Origin: Channa striata
Lineage: Eukaryota; Chordata; Actinopteri; Anabantiformes; Channidae
Length of the DNA stretch: 64,000 nt
Direction of reading: 5' to 3'
NCBI GenBank assembly: GCA_033026295.1
Contig: CM065185.1
Location: 19,772,001 to 19,836,000 of the forward strand
The notes below the pieces were generated by a model. It was not told the DNA's origin. It saw only the letters and a program-made list of their open reading frames with translations, and searched no databases. The translations under genes were made by a program, and so were the position numbers. Of this stretch, positions 1 to 12,734 are shown piece by piece (the first letter of the stretch is position 1; every line of letters starts with the position of its first letter).

Positions 1-1768
1 GCACGTAGCGACCACCGTGATTCCAGTCGTTTCTCTCAGACGCAGAAACTGTGACCTTCTAAGTGAAAAGCTTTGAAACAGACATACCACACCTTTCACA
101 CACAAAAGGTCATACACCTTTATCGTCTCCCTTGTGAGCGTCCTTTCCTCTGAAACCTTTTTCTAGCCTGTTTCCTGCCAAAACTCTGGCATTTCTTCCA
201 CATCAAAGCTCAATATATTCGGAGTGATCCAACTTTTTAAAGTCGCAACCAACTCATAAGGTCAAGCTGAGAGCGGTGCATGAAGTAAAAGCTTAAAACA
301 GAGGCGTTGAAAGACCTAAAATGTCCTCTCTGGCGTGACATTTAGCTCAAACGCATCATCAAATGTGACTAAATTGCATGAAATCCTGTGGAGAAGCAAA
401 AGCCCTTTTTCTCACAGAGGACATGTCCACCGAGAGGGGAACCGGGTCATTTGAGAGACACAGATCAAGAAAGGGAACGTTTCCCCGCCACATGGGAGAC
501 TTAATCAGGACAGCTTTTTGGGACTGTGGTCTATCTCTAGAGAATGAGGGAAAGCGAGGTTTGAACCTTTGATGTCAGCGCCAATGGAATAATCATATTT
601 TTCTTGGCGAAGAATGAGGTTGGACCGATACTGGGATGGGCGACAGATGTTTTCTAAATTCTTTATTTGCCTTAGTTTGACGATAAGGGGCACGGGCCAC
701 AAACACTAAAGAGTGGAGTAGCGTTTCTTATAGGGTGGAAGGTTCCTGACATTCATGCCACTGAATGTTGGAGACACCTGGATTAATGTGATTCTTCGAG
801 AAATCGAAATCCTAAAGTCAGTGCACAGCAACTACAGATGATTGTCTCAGCCATTCCGTCACAGTTGGAGGCGGAGCATGTTCTGTTTGGACCCAGACGT
901 TAGTGGTAAGATCATCCTTGGTTTCTCTCGGCAAAGTCCCGCCAGGCTGCTGCGTTTACGAGGGGGTTTGAATTATTGGTCTGTGTGTGTGCGCGCTTGA
1001 ATGTGTCCACACCAGAATTTAATTTGGAGGACGAGGATCTACCGGGTCTCAATTAGAGGCAAAGGGATGTTTTCCTCGCTCGCAGCTCCTCTTTGTTATT
1101 CAGTCAGAGAAAACAGGTGCATTTTAGCATAAAATATTCCACAGTTAATTAAAGATATCACACTTTGTCTAGTGTGTATAATTCAATCATCAGTAGTCGT
1201 ACACTTTAGGTTTTTCCGGTGACTCTCTCTTTAGCTCAGTCCGTTTTCCTGTTCTGGCGCAGTCGGTGTGTTTGCACGTGTAGTTCTGCGGTTTTTGCCG
1301 TGACATTTACTCTGAGCCGTGTCACTTGGTGCTTTATGTCCGTCTGTTCTGATGGAGAAGACACACGCGTTCTCCAGCTCTTTGGTCAGAGGAGCTGTAC
1401 GTGTTATTGTCTCATAACTCATCAAGCTTTTGAAGGAATTTTTACTCTTATCTGCATGAATGCATATGCAAGTTTTCATAGTGCTTTGTCTGGCGCACAC
1501 AAAGCCGTTCCCTTTTTTTGTGCCGTTCTTCTCGTCATTTCTTTTATCTTTTTCGTTTCTTTCCTTTCTTCAGCCTGCCACACTCTGTCTCTGTGTTCCT
1601 TGTGTCAGTCTTTCTTTTGCTGCCACTCACCTGCTGTCTCTTTCTTCCGCAGTGAGAATAAAACCATTTCAAGGTCCTTTGGTCCTAAAACATCAGTGCC
1701 TGTCATGTCAGATGCACTGAGGTAGAAAATAGTGGATCTTGTTTACTGCAGACCACAAGAAAAAAGGT

Positions 1769-1816
<48 letters not shown>

Positions 1817-3825
1817 CAGATAAGTAGACTGGCACATGGACAGACATGCTGCTGACAGATGGATGCATTGCAGAGGCGCAGGCATGTATACTGCCAAAAA
1901 ACACTAACCTGTTGTTAAGATATATGCCCACGCTGTATCTGTAACCTGCCTGACACAGATTTTCTGTCCCAATGTATGCATAACTAATTTAGCAGTTATT
2001 ATAGTTGGATGCATCACTGACCTTGGTTAGTCACCAACACACACCAACAGTATTTGGTTCCCTAGCGTTTGTGTTGTCTCCTCATGCAGCTGTAGTTTCT
2101 TCTGAGCCGTGTGGGAAATTAACATATTGATCTGAGGAATCGTGTATTGATGAAACTCTGTAAACAGTAGCTAGAGGATAAAAATCTTTATTTGGGACGT
2201 TCAAAAAACATACATTAATAACCTCAGAGCATCCTACCTTTCCAGACACTAAATCACAGTTACTCTTAATAATAAACCTCAGAGCTACTGTCTGAAAAAG
2301 AAATGGTCCCTATCAAAATTCAACCCAAGGTGTGCGGGTTATCTCCACTAAGAGCGGAGCAGTTTTTAAGGTTAATTTCTCAGTGCTGTCAGCACCACGT
2401 AGCAACCCTGACTCACCTCCTTTACGCTGGCGGAAGACGGCTTTTTCCGATGCTGATTTCTCAAAACGGAGACGTGCAAGCCCCGAACTTTAGCCGTGAC
2501 TTGCGTGGAGCGACAGCAGAAAAGGACCAGGGCTCAGTTTACACCAGTGAGGGTGTTTGAAAGAGCTCAGTGTGGAGACTCGGAAAAACAAAAAAAAAAG
2601 TGCGCTGCATCCGAGGTTTCCGTCCAACTTTTCCTGGTGGGAGTGTTTGTTTCACTGTTTCATGTGAGAAATCATATTTGCGTCTAACGTAAAAGACTAA
2701 AGCTCTTTGAGCTCAAGCTGAACAACCTTCTTTGCTGTGCAGGACACAAAGCATCATATTGGACATTTTGCAACTTACATTGTGTGTCACAGAAACATTT
2801 AAATCATATGGTAATTACATTTTAATATTACAAATTAATTGTATTCATTTGGTTGCAAGAAATTCATAACATGGCTTGGAAAATTCTACTTGGCGCCCCA
2901 AGGTGTCTTTTGTGCACATAATGCATTCCGTGCCATGAAATATACATTTGATAGTAGGCAAATTATGTGCATGAAATGCAGTGTGAGACAGTTGGTGCTC
3001 CATATTAACGCGGTGAGCCTCGACGTGAGGAGGGCGGCGGCGAGCGAACGGTGGCGTTGTAAATGAGGGACGAGAAGCAGATGGAGTGCCACGTTCGTTT
3101 ACCTCGTGTCCTGCCGTCCGGCTCCGTGTCCGTCATCGGCGTGTTCACAAAGAGTCATTGTGCATCACTTTCACCCCAGTTCTGCTCCGTATTGTTTCCA
3201 CACAGACTTGGGTCTTTCCCGGCCCGTTCTCCCTAATACGAAGACTGGAAACAACTCAACATTGTTGTATTATTGTGCTTCAAGTTCCTTTTTTTTTTTT
3301 TTAAATGCCTCAGCTCCACATGATCTACTTCACTCCCTCAATTGACCTTGTCCCACAAATAAGTTCTTTTACTCACTGGGCAAAACCTGGTTCCTCTGTG
3401 TATTCAGGCGAGTCCGTGAACGCTCCTTTAGGCTCAGTCACTGTCACGTGGCGTCATCAGAATAACTGTTGCATTGTCGTTTACTTCACCCAGGGTTTTA
3501 TTCCGTTCTCAGTGCTTCAAAACAGCTCCGTAGTCAGAAAACGTGGCCTAGATTCTTAGGTTTTGTATGTTACAGCTAAAATTCTAAAATAAAGAGCCTC
3601 TAATGTGAACTACGACCTCGTACTGTAATCCTTCCCCCCTTAACCACCAAACAGCTTATGAATAACAATTCAAACAATAAAAAAACACATCTGCAGCATT
3701 CCAAAAACGTTTGAATGTTTAAAACGTGCTGACACCTGCAAAGGTGACTTTTGTTTACAACTCTACAAATCCTTCATTTTTGCGCTAGACTGAAAAACTA
3801 TTGCTTTTGACATCAAAATATAATT
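1..3825. other. gene-free upstream sequence
   Basis: Apart from the (CA)21 run and T-rich stretches around 1500-1580, I see no gene, RNA or recognisable repeat. The open frames here (longest 168 codons at 1219-1725) are T/C-rich and match no family I know. Confidence 0.6.
1771..1812 (+). repeat. (CA)21 microsatellite
   Basis: Uninterrupted CA dinucleotide run. Confidence 0.98.
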
Positions 3826-3889
3826 CCGAGACAAGATCAACATTTAAGCTTTTATTTTCAGGTATTTACATCTGCATCTGATACACAGC

Positions 3890-4350
3890 TTAGAAGATTT
3901 TTTTTCTTTTTATGAGCAAAAGTATTGGAACAGATGGACACAAAACAGATTAAAGTGAATTAGACCTGTTATTTATTTGCAGTCTAACAGCATCAGGCCT
4001 CTGACCCACTGACGTCTCCAAACGTCTGTGTCCTCCTTTGGTGATGCTCCTTCGGGGCTCTACCACTCGCTCTGTCAGTCGTCGGTGTTGGGGGGGGGGT
4101 CGCTCCCTGCGGTCTCCTCTTTAGCAGCTAAAATGCAGCTCTACAGGGTTTCTGTCTAAAACCTTCCACTTCCTGCCCTGATGAACTCCTGTGGGTGTTT
4201 TGGCTCTTTATCTTGCTGCATGATGAAGGGTCTCCCAATCTGTTTGGTCGCATCCTTCTTTCTTCTGAATTTGTTTTGCTGCTGCCATCAATGAAGTCTA
4301 ACGAGTCCGTCCCAGAAGAGGCCGTGCAGGCCAGAGGCATCACATTACCT
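3890..4350 (-). mobile_element. Tc1/mariner-family transposase relic (dead, frameshifted)
   Basis: Read on the - strand, broken frames resemble the C-terminal half of a teleost Tc1-like DDE transposase. One frame gives LDFIDGSSKTNSE (4260-4300 region), matching the family pattern FIDD...GSSRMNSE. Another gives DATKQIGRPFIMQQDKEPKH (about 4193-4253), matching KLIGR-FIMQQDNDPKHT around the second catalytic Asp. A third, nearer 4000, gives KEDTDVW...LLDCK, matching KEETQ...DCK at the C-terminus. The 'caaaagtattggaac' at 3917-3931 is the usual sequence just beyond the stop codon. Stops and at least two frameshifts show it is inactive. The N-terminal HTH half and terminal repeats are not recognisable. 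Family comparison is from memory. Confidence 0.75.
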
Positions 4351-4694
4351 CGGCTGTTTGCAGCTAAAAATGTAGGAATTGGCCAGTTGCTCCAATGTAT
4401 GTCACCTGGTGGAGCAGAGTTCTTCAGAGCAGACGAACGAGCGAAGCCAGGCTGCAGAATGACAGAGACTGAATGCGTAGAGGCAGAGGCTGCGTGGGGA
4501 TTGTTTAACTACGGTTGGTTAAGTAGATTTGTCATTTTCCAACGAGACAGTTTCTTTTCCTGAACTCTTCCATTACTGAATGCTGCCCGTTGTGTGGGGC
4601 TGGTAACTGAACCCAGATCAGTTACGAACTAAAACACTTCTTCTCGTGGCGCTTTGCTTTGATGTTTTTCTCCGTGACTTTGCGTTTTGCTGCC

Positions 4695-4757
4695 TTGTAC
4701 CTCACTGGTAAGTCACTTTGGATAAAAGCAGCTAAAAGCTCTAAATGTAAATGTAGA
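4695..4757 (+). mobile_element. SINE/LINE 3' tail remnant (V-SINE/L2-like)
   Basis: The segment gtcactttggataaaagc followed by ctaaatgtaaatgtag is the hallmark tail of teleost V-SINEs and their partner LINEs (consensus 'ctttggataaaagcgtctgctaaatg'). The body upstream is too decayed to define. Confidence 0.6.
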
Positions 4758-6359
4758 TCTCTGCAGATCCTTGAGTTTTTGAACCGGCTCTGTGTGCGTT
4801 TCCCTGCTGCTGCACACAGTTAATACAATAATGTGTGACTTGTTTTGGCACATTATGAAAAAGCAACGTGGTACTTTATCTTTCATTAAACCAATGAAAT
4901 TTAAATGCAATAACCATCAGAAAATGTTCTGTATTACAATATATGCAGAAAGTCCCGGCACAGGCCAAACATTGTAATTACATTATCTGCAGTTATTCCA
5001 TTACTAGTTTCCACAACATTTCCCCCAAGGCCGCTGCTTCCTAAACACTTGTGTCAGAGGAGATGCAGTTTCACTCGAAGGTTTTCACTTTGATGCTGCT
5101 GCTGTTCCGTCATCTGGAAACTCTGGGGCATAAAGTCATCTTGCCTCATGATGTAAAGTAATCTGATGATGTATTACGTGTAAAGCCGCCAAATCATTGC
5201 CCCACGCGCACGTTCTCGCTGCTGCTTCTCCCTAAACCGTAAACCTCACACATCATCACTTCGCCTTTTAAGAAAGCGCCATTTCAGTGGCGTTCACAGC
5301 TCCTTCGAACAAGTTTCCAGCCACATAATAATTTAGAAAATGTTCCCCAGATTTATTCCAGTGAATTTTTAATGTCCTCCTCTGTTTATCCGAACAGTTG
5401 ATGTTATGTGTTGCAGACAATTTTAGCCTGAAGGTGCATTTCAAGACACACTGCGCTACAGAAGCTACACTGTCACTGAAGATTACCGCATTTTATGGTG
5501 AAGGTTCCCCCCCGGGATGTCATTACTTTAAACCCTCCTGCAATACATCAATTTCTAATTAACATTTGCATACTAGATCACTGGGGTGTGCCCAAGAGGA
5601 GGAGAGGTGGGTGAGGGGTAGTGCTGAGGACTCGCACACATACATTTATGCTAATTAATTCAAATAAAAATAACCCTGGAGCTGAAGATGGGTGGAGCGA
5701 TGAAATGCTTGAACACTCAGTGGGAGGGGCAGGTTGGATGCTCAAGCGCTGTCAGCAACAGCCGGCGCATCCAAAAACACCAACAGTGTGTGTTTGTGTG
5801 AATGTATCTGCTGTGCCCCAGATAGACTATATGTGAATATATACGTATGTGTATATATATTTGGCATATCTGTCCCCATATGTACTGTGTCCTTTTTTGG
5901 GATGATAAACTGGTTTTATCAGGTTGTGTCTAGTACAAGTGAAGCGACTGTTTTGTTTTTTACAGAAAATGTGGCCGCATGTAATGACAGTGTGTCCACG
6001 TTGCATATTTGAACAAAAACAACACGGACTGACTTTAAATGGTCTCAAATTATTGCTTCTTTTGTCGTATGTTCGCCCAAACCAGTGCTTGACTCACTGG
6101 TCAGCCTTTGGCGCACCAGGACATTTCTTGTTTATCCGCACTTCTCAAAATTTGCTGCTGTGGAGTTTGGCTTGTCTGCAGAGATCTGCCTTCAAGTGTG
6201 TTGGAGCACGAGCTAAAGCAGAGAAACTCAGACTAATTATTTCGAAGGCAAAGACCGGTTAAAAACGCTTGGGTTTCCCTGTCATGATTCACGCATCTTA
6301 AAAAGGCGGATCGCAGGAAGTCGGCTGTCAGTTTCACTCTGATGTTTTTGTGCTTTAAC

Positions 6360-6470
6360 GACCATCCGTGTCCTGGCATCGAACCCTGCATCGCTTGTCG
6401 ACTTACTTGGGTACAAATTGTAGCTCAGTAAGCAGGTAGAGACATAAAAAAGAGGATTGTAGGTTTACAC
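6360..6470. mobile_element. possible tRNA-derived SINE head(s), decayed
   Basis: On the - strand ggttcgatgcc (6375-6385) matches an RNA polymerase III B box, preceded by gtcgacaagcgatgcag. On the + strand tagctcagtaagcaggtagag (from 6421) resembles a tRNA A box. No intact element can be drawn. Confidence 0.35.
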
Positions 6471-6709
6471 AGAACCGTGCAACGGGATCTGAGCTGAGAA
6501 CAATGTCACGTCACTGTTGGTGCTTCAGGTTTTATGACGAGCAGCCAACTCTGTAGTCGCAACCGCAGAGAGGCTGGAAAAAACATCCTGACAAACTTTT
6601 GGGCTACATGTCACCTCCTGGTGCTGTGGCTAAAAATAAACCTGGGTAGTGGAATTTTAGTGGAGAACAGCCTCCGTCCCTGTCACTATCTCATTTATAT
6701 CGGGCCACA

Positions 6710-6714
<5 letters not shown>

Positions 6715-6747
<33 letters not shown>
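6715..6747 (+). repeat. (TG)16 microsatellite
   Basis: Uninterrupted TG run after 'ttac'. Confidence 0.98.
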
Positions 6748-6750
<3 letters not shown>

Positions 6751-7137
6751 CGATGGTATGTATGTTTTTAAAGGATTGGCACAAGGTGATTTTTGTGCAA
6801 AATGTGGCATCTGTGATACGTTATGTTGCAAACGGCTGTGCCCCATTGGACCAGTCGCCATAATTTAAAAGATACCAGAGGACAGAGATTTTATACTTTA
6901 TTTTCTTCCCACATATTTGCATTAAAACCCAATCAGCAGCATTCAGCTGATAAACAGATGGACAAGCCTGATCCATAATCCCTCCCTCGGTTTCATCTGG
7001 GGAGCCATTGTCTATGAGAGCAGTGAGATAATTTGAGTGATATAATCTTGAAATAAACTTGGGGGGGATTTGATGTATAGCTTAAGTATCTTACAAAGCT
7101 TGTAATTTGCAGGCAGTGTAAGTATGTTGTAACATGG

Positions 7138-7140
<3 letters not shown>

Positions 7141-7175
<35 letters not shown>
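7141..7175 (+). repeat. (TG)17 microsatellite
   Basis: Uninterrupted TG run, about 400 bp after the previous one. Confidence 0.98.
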
Positions 7176-7178
<3 letters not shown>

Positions 7179-7944
7179 ATGTACAAGATGCTGCTAGGAG
7201 ACAAGTGAGGTGTCACGACTTTGCTCCAAGCCAAAGATCTGTTGAAACAGGCGTGCAGTGTTGAGTTTGGAGAGAAGCAGATGATACACTTTGCACTTTG
7301 CATGCAGATGCAGTAATGGAAGCATCAGACCTGCACCCGGACGCTGCTTCTCGTCCTTGTAGACTTGTGGTAGACACCCGTTTGTGCACTTGCTGATTGG
7401 AGTCTTGTGTTTTTGTCATATATAAGAAGCTGAATGTTAATGTTGAAATGGAGACGGGCTTAAGGATAAAAGTACTTGAAGTAGGCTTTTTATTGACGGA
7501 CTTATTAGCAGCTTAGAATTTAACATGTCTCATGTGACCATGGGCCACATTTCCAGACACGTGTATATATTTTGGCACAGCTAGATGCTTCATATCTACC
7601 CAACTAATCAAAGAAATTGTGTTTTTGTCAGGCAAACATTAGGTGAATTGCTCCAGTGTCGTATCAGCTGGGTTCCATCGTTACACAGAAATACTGAAGT
7701 GTTTTACCGGAGGGCAGAGAGACTGGAAGCCATCACAGTGAAGAACGCCGCAGCACCTGGTCCATCTCTTACCTCTGATGACACAGTATGAACTACATGT
7801 TCTTTAATAATAATATGTCAAATTCATATGGTGCTTGTCAGGACACAATACATACACAATGGCCTCTGAAAAACAGCTGGTGGGGATGGCGGGCTTTGTT
7901 AAAGGTGTTGTTTCTGGAAGTCTTTGGAAGGTGGGCGCAGGTAT

Positions 7945-8175
7945 GGTGAAGACTATCACCCAAGGCAGGTGCTTGGATTTGACGGTGAAAGTGAAGAGGT
8001 TGGAATCAGGATCGGAAGTGGCAGGAGGGGCGGGTTTCTGCGGGAGGTCGTGGGGAATGGGGGGCTGGTTATTGAGGCCTTTGTGGGTGGTGAGCAGGAC
8101 TTTGAAGTGAATGCGGTGTTGAATGGGGAGCTGTTGGTCATGTGGTCTCTGGAGGGGATGTGGGTGAGTAACTGG
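7945..8175 (-). mobile_element. LINE reverse-transcriptase ORF C-terminal fragment
   Basis: On the - strand around 8050-8125 a frame reads HRIHFKVLLTTHKGLNNQPP. This matches the conserved post-RT segment of teleost L2/Rex-type non-LTR retrotransposons (pattern R-I-x-F-K-[IVL]-L-L-x-[TV]-[FHY]-K-[AG]-L). The downstream cytosine-rich region, rich in Pro codons, resembles the following 'SDLL' stretch but is degraded. No other part of the element is seen, so it is a short, dead insertion. Confidence 0.6.
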
Positions 8176-11100
8176 GCAGACGAGTTCTGTTCATACTGTC
8201 ATTTACTAGCAGTGTTAATGTGTTACCGCGATGAACCACCTGAATTCTGAATCTGTGTGTCTAACATAGTCCTGAAGTACATGTCCGTCCCTCCAGGAAT
8301 TTGCGGCTCTGCAACATCGAATTCTTTTGATTCCCTGTGAATTCTGTGCAACCTTGAAATAAAGAAAATACAAATATTGCAAAACTTTTCTTTTTCTTTT
8401 GTAAGAAAAGCTGTTGCAAAATCAGGCCCCGACTGCCACAAAAAGGACTTTAAAATCCTGGAGGGACTGGTAAACGTATAAAGTATCACGGATTGAGCCC
8501 GTTGATTTTCTTTGTGTTCTCACGGGAGACACCTTTTCTGTTTGCGCTGCACCTGATGTATTCGCCACTTCCCAGAATGCAATGCATGGCCCAGTTTCCC
8601 GTTTTCTGTAGGTCTATACTGCAGCTTTAAATCAGTCTATGTTGCACTTTGCTTTGCACACTTGGACAAACAAAACTAATTAACTTTTGCAAAATTACCA
8701 ACTCAACATATATAAAATTTCAATCATTTTTGACGTGGAAACCAAAAATGTGTATTTATACAATGTTGGCTTGCAGCATCTGTGTTCCAGTATTATTAAT
8801 GAGGAATTCCTTAGGCTCAGTTAAAAGACTCGGAGAGTCACTGACCGTGAGTTACTACGTACTATCAATCATCTTAACAAGGCAACTCCATGGAGGGTCA
8901 AGATATTAACATCCATACGCGGCGACATGATTGTCACCCCACTGCGTTTAAGGCCACATGGAAAAAGCAATAATGCATTTGTAAGAATGGTGTACGTGAC
9001 CCTGGTAACGAGACCTCCGTATACCTTGGTTTCACAGAACGAACACGTGTTGTTCAAGGACATCAGGACCTTTTCATAATAATGTTGCTCAAACTGATTC
9101 ACCCCCTTGTACTATGATGAATCTACTCTCCCTTTGGGATGAAATTACATGTTGTGTGTCAAGCTGAGGCAGAGTAATACGCTCTGATTATCAAGCAATG
9201 CACCAAATCTTAGGCTATCTCCAAGGAATGCTAATCATTCTTCTATTGGATTTTTTGGTGACGCCTGCCATTAATCCTCAGCACAGCCTCGTGTGATGAA
9301 ACTGCGGCACTCTTTTGAACGTAATTAACTCCCATGATCGCTTTTGAACCTGACTGCATTGAGTGCTCTGATCGAGAGAAATTACACCGGCCTATTGCGA
9401 GTATTTAATGGACCCACGAGTGTCAATTAATGTAGAGAAGCTTTTCACTGTGCTTTCTTTTCATGTCCACTAGCCCAGGTTTTATTAGAAAGCACTTATC
9501 CCGAGCCTTTGCTTTTGAAATGAACAGCCTTCTGAGGTCTTACAATAACCCGCGTCCTGTCGTGATTAGGCTGAGGGTGCTAGACCTCCATCCTTGTGAC
9601 ATTAGACCCAACTCTGCCTCTGGTTTGACTTTAGTGCTCCGAGGAAGGATTTGGATTCTCTGATTGACCACCTCTAATATACCGGCCTCGAATAAGAATG
9701 TATAGAAAACTCAACACATGTAATCTTTCAGTACTAATGTGGTTTGAAGACAATTCTGTTAGTCCGTGATTTCTCTTGATTTAGTCTTGACCTTACGTTT
9801 TTGTGTGAAAGCCAATGAGCTTGTTTGTGCTGTAAAATGTTTCTCTAATAAGCCAGACGTCCTTCTGTGTGAGTCTAACTCAACCAAAGCGTTTGTCCGT
9901 GCTGATCTGAAATCAACGAGTTTTACAGACTGTTAAACTCAAACTGGTTTCAGTGGTGAAGACTGCTTGAAAACTACTGGATTATTGAAATGGGAGAAGT
10001 GTGATTTGGGATTATCAGAAACGAGATGTCATGAAGCGGAGTTCCACCTGGTTCTGGTGTTATCACACCAATCAATGGCCGTTATCCTTTCTGAGCACCA
10101 TGGCTGTGAGCCCCGGGTCACCTGTTCCATGTGATAGTAGGTTCAGTAGGTCATCATCATATGATATTATGAGCTGCAGTGTCACAGGAAAATCAGGCCT
10201 ATGTTTAGGTTTAGGTTGGGGGAAAATTGTGGGCTGATGAGACAGAAACTGGTTTCTTATGTCTCAGGTCCAGTGATCTCTCACCCGCCCATCCACCTCA
10301 TCTCCTTCCTATAAAGCATTGTCACTGAATTCAACTTTAGCATCTGTAATATTTCCTTCAACTACTGGATCCTGCCCATTTCCTCACACACCCCAGTCAT
10401 AAAAACCACGTCAGTAGGTAAACTAGAGAAAAAGTCAAAAAAATATAATTGCTATAAATCCTGCTCCGAGACTGAATGTAAATTCATAAAAGATCATATG
10501 TCAAGAAAAAATAGGTTGCATATATCAAGAATCCCTGTAGGAAATGGGATAAAGTTGTGCCACAACAGGTCCACTCATTAACCGCAGCGCTAATCGCCCA
10601 CTGCAGTTAATCGACAGCAGTGACGTTTGTCGTGTGCAAACCTGCCGTCAACTTCATGTATTGTCTGTTTTTATTCATGGCTTCAGTGATGAAGACTGAC
10701 GTCGCAGCATCTGGCTGAACAATTACTCCCACAGCTCCCGGGGGAGCGTGCGATTATGTCTTCTCCCCCAGCGAGCGCTGCAGCACACAGCTCTCTAATT
10801 CAGTGTCCCCAGAGGGAAACGGTGGCGCTGAAAACGCCGCGTGCGAGCAGATGGTCATAAATGACAGGTTGTTATGTGTTGAATGTTTTAAGCACAAAAC
10901 CATCTTTGGTCTTTAGCCTTTGTATTGATAACAAACATAGTGTAGAAATGAGGGGGATCAGTCGCTTTTTGCTCAGTACGTTTAACAGACTCCTTTGTTG
11001 ACGTTCATATGGATTTAATTGTCTTCGGTCTGTAGAGCTGCATCCTCTCACTTCTAGGACTTTACCCAACAGAACCCCACTGTTGGTCACCATGCTTTTG

Positions 11101-12734
11101 CACAGCCATTAGATGGTCACGGTGTTAAAGTGTTCCTCGAGGCTCGAGCAGACCGTGTTTCCGCTTCACTTTGTACCTGCAGATGATTGTTGGGAGATGG
11201 GTTTTGTTACCTCAAGGCTACAACAGCTGAGTGGAAACACTGCAGAGGCTAAAGTCTCCAAATCCGTTGTTATGAGGACGGGTGTTGGACAGTTTAATAT
11301 CTGATACTGCGCTTTGAAGCTCCTGTTATGAGCAGATGCATTCTAGGACTTTATATCAGTGCCATCATCAGCCTTGAACTGTCAAATATTCAGCAAATCC
11401 GTCTTCCAGTTTGTCCAGCCTCTAATCAAAACACAGGGTTCCTATATTAGGCAGATATTGAATAGCTAATGACTTGGTGATTAATGGCCTGGTGCTCAGC
11501 TCGCATAAATATGGTTGATCCAGAGCGGGGCGGAGGGGGCTGGGGGGGTTTAAAACCCAGACCACATGATGTTCTGTGACGCATTCGAGGTCACGGTACG
11601 TTTATGAGCCACTGCTTACGTCTAATGAGAGAAGAAAAGCTCAGTGCTGGGTGTGTTAATAAGTGATGGGTGTTAATGAGGTTTGTCCAGACATATGGAG
11701 ATTTGCTCTGTGGATTAGCATGACTGTGAATGATGACAAAGAGGCAGCTCAGACATTTGTTCCCTTTTTACTGTGAGGTGACTCTATCTAACCACTTTCA
11801 CCCTCCGCTCAACAAGGACCGGCCAAGACAAGAAAAGACACAAATTACGGACGTCCTGTTCACACTAAGGTATTTCGGATTTAAGTGAGGGTCAGTTTAT
11901 GGAAGCCGCACAAAGACAGATACTAAGAAATTTTGCTGCCTGGGTCATAAGAGCTGATAGATGAAATCTGCGGCTGCATATGAGGATCCCCCCTGATGCG
12001 AGCAGCAGCGGTACATGATGCCATTATCCCATGCTGTGTCTCTAACTAAGACAGATGGCTCCAGGGAACCGGCGAAGCTTCGCCATCGGCCTCCCTCCTC
12101 TCTCCACAGACGCTGTTGGTGGATCCAGCACTGAACAGGGCTAATATTAGCCGCAGATAGGGACACCTGCAGAGCGAGGACATTTGGTATCAACCAGACA
12201 TATAGGAAAACCTTGGCTTGAGCTATATATAGCCTGAAGAAACGAGAAGAGGAAGGCCTGCATGCTGGGATGTTCTGCTTTGAAAAATGTGTCTCTGGGA
12301 GTAAATGGACTCCCTGGCTTCTTTGATTCTAATGCGGACTCTGTTCAGGCTAGAATTGAACCCTTTATTCTACTCTAATGTACATCTATTTATTTTCACA
12401 AAATTAAATGGATGACGAAGAAGATTTTGTTTTCTCGTTTTAAAATTGCACCACTATCGCCTGTGTGCAGGGATGTTTTGGTTCTAGATTGTCTGGTTTC
12501 CTGCCATTTGTCCCTAATGCAGATGCGTTCAGCCGCTAGACATTGAGGCCCATAGCTGCTCTCCATGCACGTTCACAAGGCAGAATCACCGTGTTCTGAT
12601 CCGTCACTTCCTATGTGCTACGCATGGTTGTTAAATATCCAATGATTTTCTTTAGGAAAATTGGTTCACCACATCAGAAACCTGAAATAATAATGATCCC
12701 TATATTCCCTGCCAGTCTTCCCAGGCTGCCTCAA
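8176..12734. other. gene-free upstream sequence; possible conserved non-coding element at 9130-9480
   Basis: No gene is visible. The part from 9130 to 9480 is free of simple repeats and dense in TAAT-type homeodomain core motifs (aattaa, taatca, attaat), which is a composition often seen in vertebrate developmental enhancers. That is only suggestive. Confidence 0.4.
11527..11548 (+). other. potential G-quadruplex
   Basis: G4, G5 and G7 runs separated by 4 and 2 bases satisfy the G3+N1-7 rule because the last run can supply two tetrad columns. Confidence 0.4.

Larger units (their letters stand above)
4761..7944. other. gene-free upstream sequence with two TG microsatellites
   Basis: Holds the TG runs at 6715 and 7141 and possible SINE heads near 6360-6470. 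Nothing else is recognisable. Confidence 0.55.

Noticed and set aside
1219..1725. 168-codon open frame near the left edge
   Set aside because: T/C-rich, no domain, and covered by other overlapping frames; no splice or promoter support.
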